A stretch of 64,000 nt of DNA from Straminergon stramineum (GCA_963920665.1 OY987265.1:4841001-4905000); one strand, 5' to 3'; shown: positions 49,620 to 62,900, counted from the stretch's first letter. Translations and numbers: made by a program. The notes: generated by a model not told the origin, from the sequence alone.

Positions 49620-50523
49620 TTAACCCTTGAAGTCCTATGGCCTTTTTTCCATGAAAAAACACTCAAAACTGCAATTTCTATTGCAAAAGGAAAAAAGTTT
49701 TAATTTTTTTTCATATCTAATTGTAGAATCATGCGCAAGACCATAATAAAAATGTGTGGAAAATTTCAAAAACTTTGACCACCTAGATTGCAAGATCTTT
49801 GCATTTAAAGTGAAAAAATATGTGTTTTTGCACCTTAATCTATTATTTTTTTGGCTTTGAATCTTCTTAACTTAAAATTTTTGCACTATTTATTTTTATT
49901 TGGTAATTTTTTATGTTGAAGAATTGAGCTGAAAATTCTTTGATGATGGGCAATCTTTCCATCATTCATTCTTAAAAAAAATTGTTAAGTAGAAGTAGGT
50001 ACAAGATAGAAGGAAAAACTAAATCGTTAGTAGTTCTAAGGTGGAATTAAAATACACTTATCCTAAAGTTGAGATTGTTCTAGCAAGCAAAGTAAACTCT
50101 ATGAAATTAAAAAAAATCTGTAAGTATTGAGTTCAAAAATGAATCCTATCAATTATTATCTCATGATGATGCAATCATTGCCTGTAAACCAAAAAGTTCT
50201 ATAATTTTCACACCTTTATCCAAATGGAATGAATCAAAGCTTCACATGTAGACAAAAATAGAATCTTTGAGGAAAAATTGAAAAATTACAAAAATTCAAT
50301 TTCTAGTGATTTTCTTGGTATCACTTACCAAACTCTTTTTAAACTTAGGGTGGTATAACTTTTGCTCCCATGCACTAATTGAATTAAAAATTATATTATC
50401 CAAAAGCTAATGTGATTTCCTATCTTCAAAAAAAATTTAGAAAATCACGTCAAAAATTTAAGTCATACAAGCCTACCCCAAATCCCAAGAGTCCCCCAAG
50501 GGGACTCTAACTTTAGGGATTAA
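49620..50523 (+). mobile_element. TTAA element 10 (family I), 0.90 kb
   Basis: Interior 49624-50519. Ends: TTAACCCTTGAAGTCCTA, and TTAATCCCTAAAGTTAGA in reverse complement. It is a full-length homologue of 25884-26807. Its right TTAA (50520-50523) is also the left TTAA of the next element. Confidence 0.8.
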
Positions 50524-51162
50524 CCCCCAAATGCCCAAGGCCTGTTTGGAGCTCCTTGAAATTTGCTCTAAATTGAACAAAAAGTCAACATTTTCATAAG
50601 TTGTACCAATTTCTTATGAATTGTAACTGTACAAAGTCAAACTAGACATGTTAGAGATCACATAGGAAAAGAAAACATAACAATATCACGTATAGATTGA
50701 AAGATTATAATGTTAGATCATGAAGGTGTAAAAACTATGAAAAATTTTCAATTCTTTTTGCATGTCAACTCTAAAAATTTGGTTACTAAAAAAATATGAA
50801 GTTATAGGGCCTAGCATGCACAACCCCATTCAATTGATGGTTTTTCAAAATCTATTCTACAATTTTTTTAAATGAATTTCTAATGCAATTTTGCCTCCAA
50901 GATCTAGTGTATTTGAGGCTCATTTTCAAGAGCCCTCAACACTACGGGAAGTCAAGATTGCAATGGGCATCCTTGCACTAAATCTTCAATAGAAAAATCG
51001 TAATCCTTTATTTTTCAAATCAACTTTTTGATCCTAAAACTAGACTTCAAAAAGAATTCTCCAAAAATATAAACTACTAATAATAGCAATTTGGTTGGAT
51101 TTTACTTAACTTCAAAGTTTTCAAAACACCAAAATCTGATGCCTTGGGCATTTAGGGGTTAA
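50520..51162 (+). mobile_element. TTAA element 11, 0.64 kb, best-preserved termini
   Basis: Interior 50524-51158 between TTAA at 50520-50523 and 51159-51162. Its 22-bp termini match at 21 of 22 positions (TTAACCCCYAAATGCCCA, then AGGC). It abuts element 10 with a shared TTAA. A relative in reverse orientation lies at 39735-40212. Confidence 0.82.
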
Positions 51163-51920
51163 GATATACTCCAAATAATTTTGGTCATGTTCTATATTTG
51201 TTTCTATTTGATAAAGTGCAATGGATATAAAAGAATTGAATAGCTAGAATATGTGAACAAAAAATAATATTTTATATTCATATAATCCAATTAGCATATT
51301 TGATATAGTACTCTACATGAATGTCATCTTATTCTATGTTAGTATTTGAGTAAGCATAGTAAGTACAAAAGAATTATATACAAATAAAAACTATTATTGG
51401 ACATTCCTATAACCTAATTTGTATACCTAATGTACTCTAAATTAATATGCCAACAATCATCTTCATTTCCAATATAAAATGGAAATGGGCACTACACATT
51501 GTCAATAAATAAGCAATTGACCTATTGCAAGCAACATGTAAAAGATGCATAACTTGTTTCTTTTGCATGTTGAATTCAATACAATAATTTTTTAAAACTT
51601 TTTTTGAAAGGGTGGTTGGAAAATTTATACTTTATATCCAACTTCATGTATGTTAAAAAAATATTGTGTCATGTTGAAGTTTCTTTAAGAAAATTCTTTC
51701 TGAGTATGAAAATTAGGAAGGACTTGTATAAATCATAAATTATTTTACCATTCTCCATTCAACCTCAAGCACTTATTCCTTCACCTATTTAATTTATATT
51801 TGATTTAGCACCTTCAAGTGTATTTATAGTGCATTATAAGGAGAATCTTTGAGATCATCTTGAAAAGGAATTTTTGTCATAAGGTAGGAAAAGAATGGTT
51901 TTATTTTGGTGTTTAGAGTT
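51163..51920. other. AT-rich spacer, nothing recognised
   Basis: No frame, repeat or terminus stands out. Confidence 0.5.
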
Positions 51921-52828
51921 TTAATCCTTCAAGGCCTATGAGGACGAAATGTGTCTTCTTTAAATGAAATGAAATGAAAATTTGGAGAAGTAGGAAAAAA
52001 ATCTGATGAAATTTAAACTAAGTTGTTGAGAGTGAAATGTCTATACACCAATAGCACTCTTTGATTTCAAAATTTTCAAATGTGTAATATTATAAACTAA
52101 ATTAGAAAGAAAACATCTTGGACAAGGAATGGATGGACAAGATTTTAGAACAAGTTTATGCAATAGGAGTAGAATGGGCAGATAAAACCCACTTTATCAT
52201 AAACTTCAAGCAACTAGAGAACAATATCTTGATTAGATGAAGGTGTGCTCAATATTACCTATACCACTTGAAAATAGTGCATCTACTCTTACAAATCCAA
52301 ACTATAAAAGAATTAGACGATCCAAATTTTTTTTAGGATATTTCAAAAGGTACATCAATAACATCTTCCATTCAATTTTAGTAAATGACATGCACATATT
52401 TGGGAACATTTTGTAGAGCCTACTTGGCTCCATTTCGGTTGTTTGAACTCTTACACTTGAAGATGAGTGTAGTACTCTTAGAGGTCTTTTTTTGTTTCAT
52501 TTTAAAATTTTAAGAAGAAAATTTCTCCACACTCTAATTCAATTTTTCATTTTGGAAAAAAATGTGTTTTTTAATAAGTGATCTTCTTATTGAAGACACA
52601 TCATTTGTCATATTTTAAATAAACAATCATACAAAGATGTTATAATCTACAAATCTAGTTGTCAATATTTTTTACAATTAATTCCATGTATACTAGAGAG
52701 ACTAATCTTTACTATCTTACACTTTCATTTAAAAAATCCAAGAAAATTTATATACAAAATAAATTTACATGGAATTGACTTATTGACAATCAATGTTCTC
52801 AAGAAGTTGTTAGGCTTTGAGGGATCAA
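51921..52828. mobile_element. TTAA element 12, 0.90 kb
   Basis: Interior 51925-52824. Ends: TTAATCCTTCAAGGCCTA, and TTGATCCCTCAAAGCCTA in reverse complement (right target decayed to TCAA on the plus strand). Non-coding. Confidence 0.6.
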
Positions 52829-54834
52829 AGTTATGCAATAGGAGCTCAGCTTAGATTTCTTTCAAATTGAACCACTAGCCATATAAAGCATCTCCAAAAT
52901 TGAATAATTCAAAGAACTACTTCAAAGAGTTTGAAATTTGCACAAAATATGTTTTTAAATTATGAGTTATAATGAATTTTGCCAATAATGTTTCCAATAT
53001 CCATTCTAAATTAGCTTGCTCTTATTTAGATACATTTTCACAAATTCAAATATTAGAATCTCTAGAAGAAATTTAGAAGTCTACTCTTGCAATCAAGCAT
53101 TTATTATTAAATTTTATTTTGAATAATTCCAATAACGAATCTCCTAATATTCCAATTACTTCCAAAAAGAGGTACAATTCTCCAAATTTTGATAAATGTT
53201 ACATTTTCTATCACATACACTAGCCCAATAATTGCATTTCTTACAATATAAAATTTAGGAGCAAATCCCATGAAAATAAATAAATAACAATTTTATATAA
53301 GGATTTTGATTCTTTTTGATAAATTTTTGGTGATCATATACTTTGAACATTTTCTTCAAAAATCATGGAACAATACTTATAAATTCATTGTACATGTCAT
53401 TTGTGGACTTGTACATGAGAAAATTAAAAAAATGTACAAGCATTCACAATGCCATTGAAGTCAAGTTTGAGGACCCACTTTTGATTATTGAGCATAAAAT
53501 ACTGATTGTATTTTAGAATTGGGCCTGCACAATCATGAGGGATCATTATGCCTCTATTATAGATGGATAGGCATGGCCTTCCATAACTTACTTTGAAATA
53601 CATTTTTGTTTTGTTTTGAAAACTTGAGTTTATTCCAAGAAATGAACCTAGAACAAACAACGGAAAGCCTCGGGCAAAGCACTAGAGAAAGAATTCAATG
53701 TACTCACTTTGAAATACTTTCGAGGGGAATTTTGTTCATTGCGTAGTTTGGCCAAAAATGCCTTATTATTGGGATCATCCTCAAGATTGAAAATGGACCA
53801 CTTGTGTGGTGACTCCATGAATATAGGTGACACATCAAATTCCTTGTTTTTAGGGCATTTGCACACTATGATGCACAAATTTATTTATTTATTTTTTTGT
53901 CATAGAGCACTACATAGCACTAGTTCTTCAACTTTGAAAAAAAAAATCTTATAGTGAATTTGCATAGAATTTGAATTCAAGGGAGTTTTTTGGAATACCA
54001 AGATAAAAGCATTTGCAAACTTACCTAAAAAATTTGGTCATAGTTGCCTCCACACGGTCGTGATTGACCTTTTTGAACCAAACCTATGCTTCATTATGAT
54101 GCATTGTATACTCTAAATTTGGAAATCTCATTCCATTGGGTGTTTGTAAAAATCCCAATATTTTTTGGAACTTTGAAATACTTCATTCTTCTAATTCAAG
54201 GTAACCTCACTAATTTTGGATGGATGCATTTTTTTATAATAAAACTTTTACCTACCATTTTTACATTTTATTTAGATATGATTATTTGTATTTTTTCTTC
54301 ATTTGGGGGTTGAAGGAGGGTCTCCTAAGATATTCCTAGGTCAGATGTCCCCTCAATTTTCAATTGACATATCAAACCTTGATTTCAAATTTGAATGCTC
54401 TCATTAAATCTTCATGATCACTACTTAAAATCCCTATGTCATTCAAAGGAGTCAAAACCCATTGGTTATACATCTCATAATAGTGTGTCTCTCTACATTG
54501 TGTATTGTAGCATGCATACATATTTTATAGGAATCCTCACATTTCTTTTTTCTTTTTATGGTAATACTTCTCTACACCATTTGTGTTATAATAGTTCACT
54601 TCCTATATACCATACCTTTGTAGCAAATTAGGCTCATGGATTTCAAATATTTATTTCAAATGAAAAAATGAGATTTGGCAATATTGAATTGATTTTACAC
54701 AAATTCAATGACCTTTAGGGTGTGGGTGAATTTTTTTTGAAGAGATTTGAACTTGACCTTTTGGATTTTGATTTTCAACAATTAGCCATAGTTGGTGTTG
54801 GGCACAATGAAGTTGAATCCCATCACTTGCATGG
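52829..54834. other. AT-rich spacer, nothing firm
   Basis: Short frames on both strands (60-80 codons) show no known domain. ATGACCTTTAGGG at about 54709 may be another decayed TTAA-element right end. Confidence 0.4.
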
Positions 54835-55025
54835 GTCATTGGTTTGCATCGGTTCCATCCATTGTATAGGTGGCATCTATCAAATAATTTCCATCTATCA
54901 TGTGATTTGCATTGGTTCCATTAGTCACATGATTTGTATTTGTCGATTGTATTATTTGTGTTTGTCACATAGGTGGCACCATTTGCATCGGTCCCATCGG
55001 TTGTGTTGTCGTGATGTGGGCCATC
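54835..55025 (+). repeat. Degenerate GCATCGGTTCCAT minisatellite
   Basis: Variants of TTTGCATCGGTTCCAT recur at about 54843, 54907 and 54979, interspersed with TCACATGATTTG-like units. The frame open across it (54722-55072) is repetitive and not a convincing protein. Confidence 0.5.
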
Positions 55026-55186
55026 TATTAGTTAAAAATAGATATATTTATATTTTAATAATAGTTTTATAATTGCAAGTTAGGGTTAACTCAAAGGTCG
55101 ATCAGTAGTTATTTAGTTTTCTAATTGCTTTTATTTTTATTAGTAGGCTAAAATCAGTATACAAAGGCAATAGAGTGAGGTCTATT

Positions 55187-55210
55187 ATGATGATGATGAT
55201 GATGATGATG
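55187..55210 (+). repeat. (ATG)n microsatellite
   Basis: About eight uninterrupted TGA/ATG trinucleotides. Confidence 0.9.
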
Positions 55211-55429
55211 GATAATACATGGGGGAGAGGATTGCTAGATATATTAATTATGAGGGTTGTGGGTGAAGGTGAATTCGCTACAACAATAGCAAAGTTGTCC
55301 TTTACTTCAAAGAAAATATTATTCGAAATGCGGTTTAATTAGTTATTGTGATTAGATTGGTGTTGAAATTGAGATTTTCTTGATCATAGGTGTTTTGGGT
55401 TTGTTCACAAACAAACATTAAAAATAACA

Positions 55430-56690
55430 AAACTAAAAGGTGGACATTTAAATAAGAACTTTTCTAATTTATTTCTTGAAAGTTTTCTAGAATCCTTGTA
55501 ATCATGAATAATTTTTCACTTTGATTTAATAAATACAAAGTAAATGATGATGATTTAAGTAATAACTTTTCTTTTTGATTTTTGCAATTTCCAATTACTT
55601 GTCCTATTGATTTTGAAAATATAAAATGAAGGTTGGAGATTGAAGTAAGAACATACCCATTTATTTTATGAAGAATCATTCTACTCATGTATTATTTGTC
55701 ACATTGTCTAGTAATAAAAATTGAAGGTGGAATTTAAGTAAACCTTTTGATTTCTTTTTGAAAATTCTCCAAATGTTTTCTTAACAATGGATTATTTTTC
55801 ACTTTAATTTTAGAAATAAATTTTTTGGAATCTCAAAGAATCATCCTATTTATATATTATTAGTCACATTGATTTTAAATAAAAATAAAATGGTAGCCAA
55901 TTAATTAATAACTTGTTCTTGTATTTTTTCAATTTTTAAAGAACCCTCTGATTTTGAATAATTTGCTATATTGATTTTCAAAACAAGAAATAATAGGTAG
56001 AGATTTTAGGAAGACTTTGAGAACTTCCCTATTTATTTTTTGCAATTTTCATTTTAAAATCCTACTCATATATTAGTTTGTCACTTTCATATTTTTTAAA
56101 GGTACATGGCGGAGATTTAAGTAAGAACATATCCAATTATGTTTTGCAATTCACAAAGAATTATCCTTCTCATGTATTATTTTTCAAGTTGAATTAAAAA
56201 TAAAAAAGAAAGGGTGGATATTTAAATAAGAACTTTCCAATTTATTCCTTTCAATTTTCCTAAACTCCTTCTAATCATGAATTATTTTTTAATTTGATTT
56301 TATAAATAAAACCCAACAAGTGGAGATTTATATTTTGCAATTTAATGGCTCATTCTACTCAAGTACTACTTCACATTGATTTTAAAATTTAAAATAAAGG
56401 GTGGAGAATTAAATAAAAAATTTAACTCTTTTTTTTGCAATTTTTCAAAACTCTTCCTAATTATGATTAATGTGTCATGTTTTTTTTTAAAATGAAAATT
56501 TTAAAAGTGAAGACTTAGATAAGGACTTCACCTTCTATATTTTATAATTCTCAAAGACTCTAGTAATCATGTATTATTTGTTACTTTGATATTTAAAATA
56601 AAAAATCAAGTACAAAGATTTCAGCAAATACTTCCCTTATATTATATTCAATTTATAAAATTCCATCCTAATTAAATCATGTTGTACCTA
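55430..56690 (+). repeat. Degenerate satellite, period about 105 bp
   Basis: A GGTGGAGATTTAAGTAAGAA-like block recurs near 55440, 55545, 55630, 55725, 55895, 56000, 56108, 56214, 56322, 56402, 56507 and 56612. Between these come a TTTGCAATTTTC-like block and an AATCATGTATTATTTGTCAC-like block in constant order. About 12 units are seen, strongly diverged, so the array is old. No transcript or frame is implied. Confidence 0.7.
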
Positions 56691-56779
56691 ATTTTCACAA
56701 TTATTGCATTTTTAAATAAGATTGGATTTGAAAGAGATAGCATTTTCTTTCTTTCCAAAGTTGTCCTTTCAACCATTCA

Positions 56780-56970
56780 CCCCACTTGCACTTGCCCCTT
56801 CACCTCAAGTCGCTCCTTTAGCCACCCAAGGTTGCCCTTCCACCTCTTCATCCACCTAGGTCACCTTTTCTTCACCCAAGGTTGCCTCTTCGTCCACCCA
56901 ATGTTGCCTCTTCATCCACCCGATGTCACCCTTTCACCTACTAACACGCCCCTACTCGAGGTTGCCCAAA
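56780..56970 (+). repeat. CACCCAAGGTTGCC minisatellite
   Basis: Units of about 24 bp (CACCCAAGGTTGCC or CACCCAATGTTGCC plus CTCTTC(G/A)TC) are repeated at least five times. The overlapping frame 56679-57152 is an artefact of the repeat. Confidence 0.55.
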
Positions 56971-58177
56971 CTAACATGGTTCTAGCTTTCCACATTAATC
57001 TAGAGACTTGCCATGTAGGCCAAATCCATTTATCATGGGATAAAAAAATTTACTCTCATGTGACGGAATGCAATGCCTTATCAATGTATTGTCTAGTACG
57101 ACACGCGACGTCGGATGTCCTACACAACACCAAAATCCAAAAATATGTTTGACAAGACAACCTTGTCCTTTCTAAGTAATCAATTGAAAACTTCGTTTCA
57201 AACATGGGAATCCTAAAACCCTAGATCTTCACTAGATTTTCACCTACACCTAGGACGTTGACTTCCTAGCTCTTATATTGGTTCAATTCCTAACTTTTGG
57301 ATATTAACTCCAATTCACAAATGGATTGCACCCTTGGCTCCAGAAGGCCATTTTTAATCTACGATAACCTTCCTATCCTTTTCACTTTGCAAACCCTCCA
57401 TTGAAACCTAGCGCCAATTTCAATTAAAAAAAGGTTGAAAATCTAACTTTTGGAGGTCGCCTTTTCTAAGGAAGGTGATTGGCTAGAGTGGTTCGGAAGG
57501 TTCAAGGGGGTAATGAAAGACCCTTTGTTGACTTTGTTTCAATTCCATGTAATTCCGAGATGTTGGTCAACTCCTACAAATATTGCCACGTCATTTAAAT
57601 TGGAGGGAATTGCTTGGTTTCGATACCTCATACTATTAGAATGTCTTGAAACTTGTTGGAGCGCATTATTAAGAACCTATCCTAATTTTTAGTGAGATTT
57701 TAATGCCCTTTGGAAAAAATTTAGGAATTTTCCAATGTAAGTTTTGGCGGTTGATCATTTGGAAAGGGTACTTTTGCAAGTTAAAAAATTCCAAAACTTT
57801 TTGTGTGACCTCTCATGGAATCCCACAATGGTTGTGAAAGCTCATACTTTTAATTTGAACATGTAGGAATGGGGGGGGGATAAAATGTACCCTTTGCTAA
57901 ATACTTGAAAAATAAAGAATCTCTCACATACAAGGGAATCTTGACAAATGGGCTTCATTTCCAATCCCCTAGCATGTTCCTGACCCTAGATAGCCATCCA
58001 TGGGTTGTAGATTCCTCCACATGCCCATCTTAATGTGGTAACCCCTACAATGCTAACAATTGGAGCTTTTAACATTTTGTCAATGGAATGAAGAAACTGA
58101 GATTTATCTTTGGAGAGGTACCTAGGGATCTCATAGGACTTCTCTTGGCTCCATCTTATCTAGACTAGGTCACTAGC
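56971..58177. other. Spacer with a possible retrotransposon gag remnant
   Basis: 57450-57692 reads DWLEWFGRF, and later KLEGIAWFRYL and CWSALL, loosely like the W/F pattern of Ty3-type gag (LxGxAxxW then a W). No pol or LTR is visible, so this is a weak call. Confidence 0.25.
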
Positions 58178-58180
58178 TTA

Positions 58181-58896
58181 GGGCCTCTTCACACTATGGC
58201 CATCCAAGTCAAGAAGTCGTGGGATTGAGTGGCGAACCTTTGGTGAGAGTCCAAGGAAATGAGCAATAAATAGGCCAAAAAAACTAAGAATTGGAGCTTT
58301 TGGCTGGCCATAGTGTGAAGCCTCCTAAGGCCAAAGTCCAAGCCCAAAGTCCAAACCTATTCCATTTTTTTGACTTCTATCCTTTCTCTCCACATTAATC
58401 CATCCAATTTCTGAAATTTTCACTAAATTTTCACCCATATGACAATTTTTTCAAGCAAAAGGTTAAAAAAACATGAGAAAGGAGTCAGAAATGGCCTTGG
58501 AAAAATAATTACAGCACATGTTCTCATCATTGAACAAGGAATATGAAGGTTTCAAACCCCAATGGCAACACAAATAAACAAATAAACAAGGGAGGGCATC
58601 CTACCTATTACTACAAAAACAATCCAATCTAATGGTTGAGATCTTGTCAATTTTTGAAAAAAACTTGACAGACTCTTGATTAGAATTTGGGTTGGCCAAA
58701 AATAGAGACCCAAACTGAAATCGAGAGTCTGTTGCCATATAAGCATTTGGTTGCTATGTAGGTAGACAAATGGGCAATGGACTTTAGACTATGCCTCCTT
58801 GTATGAAGGATCAAGAGGCCGAACTTTTGGGTTTCTGCAATTTGATTGGCTAAAATCGACAAACTCTCAACCTTGTGCCATAGTGTGAAGTGTCCC
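58181..58896. mobile_element. PIF/Harbinger (Tourist)-like MITE
   Basis: 716 bp between direct TTA repeats at 58178-58180 and 58897-58899, the 3-bp target of this superfamily. Ends: GGGCCTCTTCACACTATGGC, and GGGACACTTCACACTATGGC in reverse complement (18 of 20). A third terminus-like copy sits inside at 58305-58325 in right-end orientation, so a shorter element (58181 to about 58325) may be nested or ancestral. No transposase. Confidence 0.7.
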
Positions 58897-58899
58897 TTA

Positions 58900-59906
58900 G
58901 TAGATTTGGCTATTTTAGGACAACATCACCCAAACCTTCTAATTGAATCCACCATTTTTGGTTCTAACCTATATACAAGTGGGCAATTGAGGCATTTTAG
59001 ACTCAAAATCCTATTCTAGACCAAATACCTACTTTGGTATGTCACAACCTATTTTGGTCTTATGCTCTTTTGAGTCTTTTTTAGTTTTTCTGCATCTAAT
59101 TACCTCCTAAATTGCAAAATTTGAAAAAACAAACAAATATGAGTCCTAAGTGACAAATTGGGAGCTCACAATAGTTGGGAGTAATGGAGCAAATATACAT
59201 GTGGAGTGAAAAAGAAAGGCGGAGCACACGTAGTAATAGGTGCCCAACCCTTAAACTATTGGCGATATGGTCATGAATGGATGATAGGACGGCATCCACC
59301 TCACAACAAGGGGTCATGTCAAGCCACCAGAGTGGCAACGTGGCCCCCTTTTTTGATTTTAAGTGTATAGGCCATTTGCTAGCTTGGACTACTTGGTGTA
59401 ATTTGGCACCAAGTGGCCAAAAGAAAAGCCCCAACTTTTCGGTGAATGACAAGCACTCTAGTCCAATACAATATAGAATTGGATGGCTCAAGCTTAGTTG
59501 GTAAACTTTCCTCTCACAAGTATATTAACTATTGTACCATTTTACACATCTTAGGGAGGTATATCCCTCTTTCTTTCAAATTTGGGGTGAGGATGAGTTC
59601 GTTTTTGCATTGTTTTTGAGGTTCAAGTTCAACAACATTATGGTAAGAATAGTGTCTACATTTTGTTGGATAACTCATAACTATCTACAATCATATAGTT
59701 TCAAGTTACCATATAAAGAGGTTGAATAAGTCAAACTTAATTATTTTGTTCATTGTTTTACCTTTTGACATATAAAAATAACTTGTTAAGATTTAGTTAA
59801 TATAATTTCACAACTTAAGTGGGATATATTAATGAGGGACATATTAATTGTTTAATATTGTATTTTTCTATGAGAAATCACTTCATATTTGTTTTTCTAG
59901 TAGATA
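58900..59906. other. Spacer, nothing recognised
   Basis: Short frames at 59096-59504 on both strands have no known domain. Confidence 0.4.
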
Positions 59907-62900
59907 CTAGAGGTTGGCACTTGCTACGCTACGCATTCACTGTACTATTTTATTAAAAAGATATTTGAAAGATAGAAAGAATTTTCACAAAATAAAATGC
60001 AAAGTAATAAATTTCAATAATTTAGTTGGTAAAAATTATTAAAATCTTTTTACAATTTTTTTACAAACATGCATATATTGAAATGTACAATATACATTAA
60101 AAAATATACATACATTGGAATGTAAAAGAATTCAAATCCAAACAACAAAAATGCTTGAAATATAATTTAATTATAAATATTGATAGAATAGGTTGTCTCA
60201 ATTGAGATAATGAAATAATAATGGACACCAAAAGAATACAGTTGGCTGGAAAGGGACGTCGCTGAAGCGTGCATGAACCCTAAACATGTAGAGTTTGAAA
60301 CAAACTCTTAACTTTTCCATCCACCTAATCAAGGTGTTGATATTTGTAAGAATCTACACGACAAATGTCATGCAAAAACCTCATGGTAAACCACATTTTT
60401 TACCGTTCGCACGGTACTTGAACGGTCATTGGCAACCTTAATGTTTGCAGGATGTCTACCACAAGACAAAGCCACATATAACTGACCATGGCTAAATACT
60501 TCATTCTGAAGATAAATGCCAACTCGGTCATATGATTGGCCCTGCGATTTGTTGATTGTCATAGCAAAAGCACCAGTGATAGGAAATTGTCTCTAACATA
60601 ATGTGAATGGCAAACGGCTATCATTGCAATGATGTGTGATTCTTGGAATCAACACTTCTTGGCCACGATGACGCCCTTCTACAATTTCACACAATAATAC
60701 AGATGGAGACACTTGCAACAATCGCAAGCGACTACCATTGCATAAACCTTTTGCCGGATTTAAGTTCCTTAATAACATCACATATTGACCACATTTAAGA
60801 TTTAATTGGTGAGGTGACAAACCGCTCAAATGTAAGGAATTTAAAAACTCTATTGGATAATGATGCGCATGCTCATGATTCTCATGTACAAAATCAGCAC
60901 TAAAACATTGATGCACATCACCAGGCATGCGATCAGTGATTTTACGGTTGATTTCTTGAGCATCATCATTTCGGACAACCAAAATTACACGCTTAGAGAA
61001 ATCAACCGGGTCATCAAAAATTGTATTAATGAGCCCATCTAGAGAATTTCCATATGCAACCATTTCAAGCGGTATCTCTACCTCTGAACCAGTTTTGCCT
61101 TCACCAATATCTAACAAAAATTGTTGAAAGTCTGGTTGACTTTGCAATCGCATATTAGTGGTCAAATGAAAATGTTGCATTAATGGAAACAAATATGAAC
61201 GCCGCAAGCAAGCTTCAACAGTTTGTTTGCGGCCCCCACCTACAACGACAGACAAAGTTTGGCGAAAATCACCACCATATAAAACTACAAGGCCACCATT
61301 TGGAGTATCAATACCACGAATATCTCGCAATGATCGATCAATTGCTTCAATCATAAATCTATGTCCAGCACAAGCTTCATCAAGTACAATCAATTGTACT
61401 TCACGTAAACTTTGAGCTAACGATGATTGAACACTAATACAACATGTCGATTTATCATGCAATTGTAATGGAATGGCAAGAAAAGAATGTGCTGTTCGTC
61501 CTTCATGCAAAAGAAAAACAACAATCCCACTTGTTGCCATTGCCATACACTTGACACCACGACCACGAAGATAACTTAATATGGTATTGTATACAAAAGT
61601 CTTGCTAGTACCTCCAGGACCATCCAAGAAAAATAACTTACTTGAAGGATGGGGTTCCAAAATAGCAGTGGTAACTGCATTGAAAACTATACGTTGCTCT
61701 TCGTTTAGTCTATCCACATCCTCTTCAATAAAGTTATTGTTTGAATTATCTAAATCATTATTGTCATTGGCATCACCACCAATATCAACAATGTTTGAAT
61801 AACCAAATTCATTCAAATCTTGAATGTCATAAAAATCTACAATGCGTTTATTTGAGGATGATAAATGTTCATCTATAGATAAAATTGCTTTGCTATAACG
61901 GTTTTGATCATTGTGCCAATCATCAGACATAGCATCAAGATGTCTTCTCAGCAAGCCAAGAGGATCCAACAGTTGTCCAAATACAAGAAGTGTTGCAAAC
62001 AACCGTCGAATTTGTCTAGGCAATGCAATGACAATTGCCTCTAAGAGACAATTGTCCCATTCGGCGTCGTCTTGCAAAAGCCCTCTTGCAATGCAAGCAG
62101 CTTTGTATGTTGGATGTACCATATCTTGAAAACAAAATAGGTCATCAAATGAAGTTGGTGCCTCAACATGAGTCAACAACAAACGCAAGTAAAATAATTC
62201 AGTACCTACAGGAACCATGTTCACCCTACCAAAAACTTTTACTTTGCGTTGTCTTCTTTCCCACATGTTTTTTTTCACATCCCACTTATAGTGGAGTGGA
62301 AGATCCATGTATCGAAGAAGCATATGATTGCCTTGATTACCAGAAGCAATCAAAGCACGAATGCGCCGATTGAGTTCAAAAAACTTTATAAGTTTAGTCT
62401 CAATGTTTTGATCAATCATCGATTGCAAAGATGTTCCTTCCTGAAAAGTAATAAATTGCTGATTGGGAAGATGAACAGGTAAACGGCAAATACTATGACT
62501 CTTGTTGTTGGTTTCAAAACCAAAGAGCCTCCAACATGCTTCTTAGGCGGCCACATAGCGCCCCTCCAAGAATTCTTTAATCTCATCTACGACCTCATCT
62601 GTTTCTATAATGCCACGATCTGGACCTTTGAAAATATATTTATGGAGATATTTAATAGTTTTTACTGAACTACAAACCTCCACATTAATATGACAATTAA
62701 AACGTCCTACTAAATATGGGTTGTATGGCACAACCCATCGATTGTTCAAATGGACAATTTGACCATGGGTGCGTTTCTCTACATATCGACTGTGATTTCG
62801 GCGACAATACAATATATGACCGTCGCCATCCATCTCAGTGGTATCTCGAATTTGCATTGGATAATGTTTAGAGCATTTTCCATTCTCCATACATGGACAA

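Noticed and set aside
50940..50960. CACTACGGGAA as a CACTA terminus
   Set aside because: It lies inside a TTAA element and has no partner.
54722..55072. 116-codon plus-strand frame
   Set aside because: Its sequence follows a degenerate minisatellite and shows no domain.
56679..57152. 157-codon plus-strand frame
   Set aside because: It crosses the CACCCAAGGTTGCC minisatellite; the proline/histidine-rich content reflects the repeat.
60860..62482. Plus-strand frames within the Helitron
   Set aside because: Shadows of the minus-strand RepHel pseudogene.
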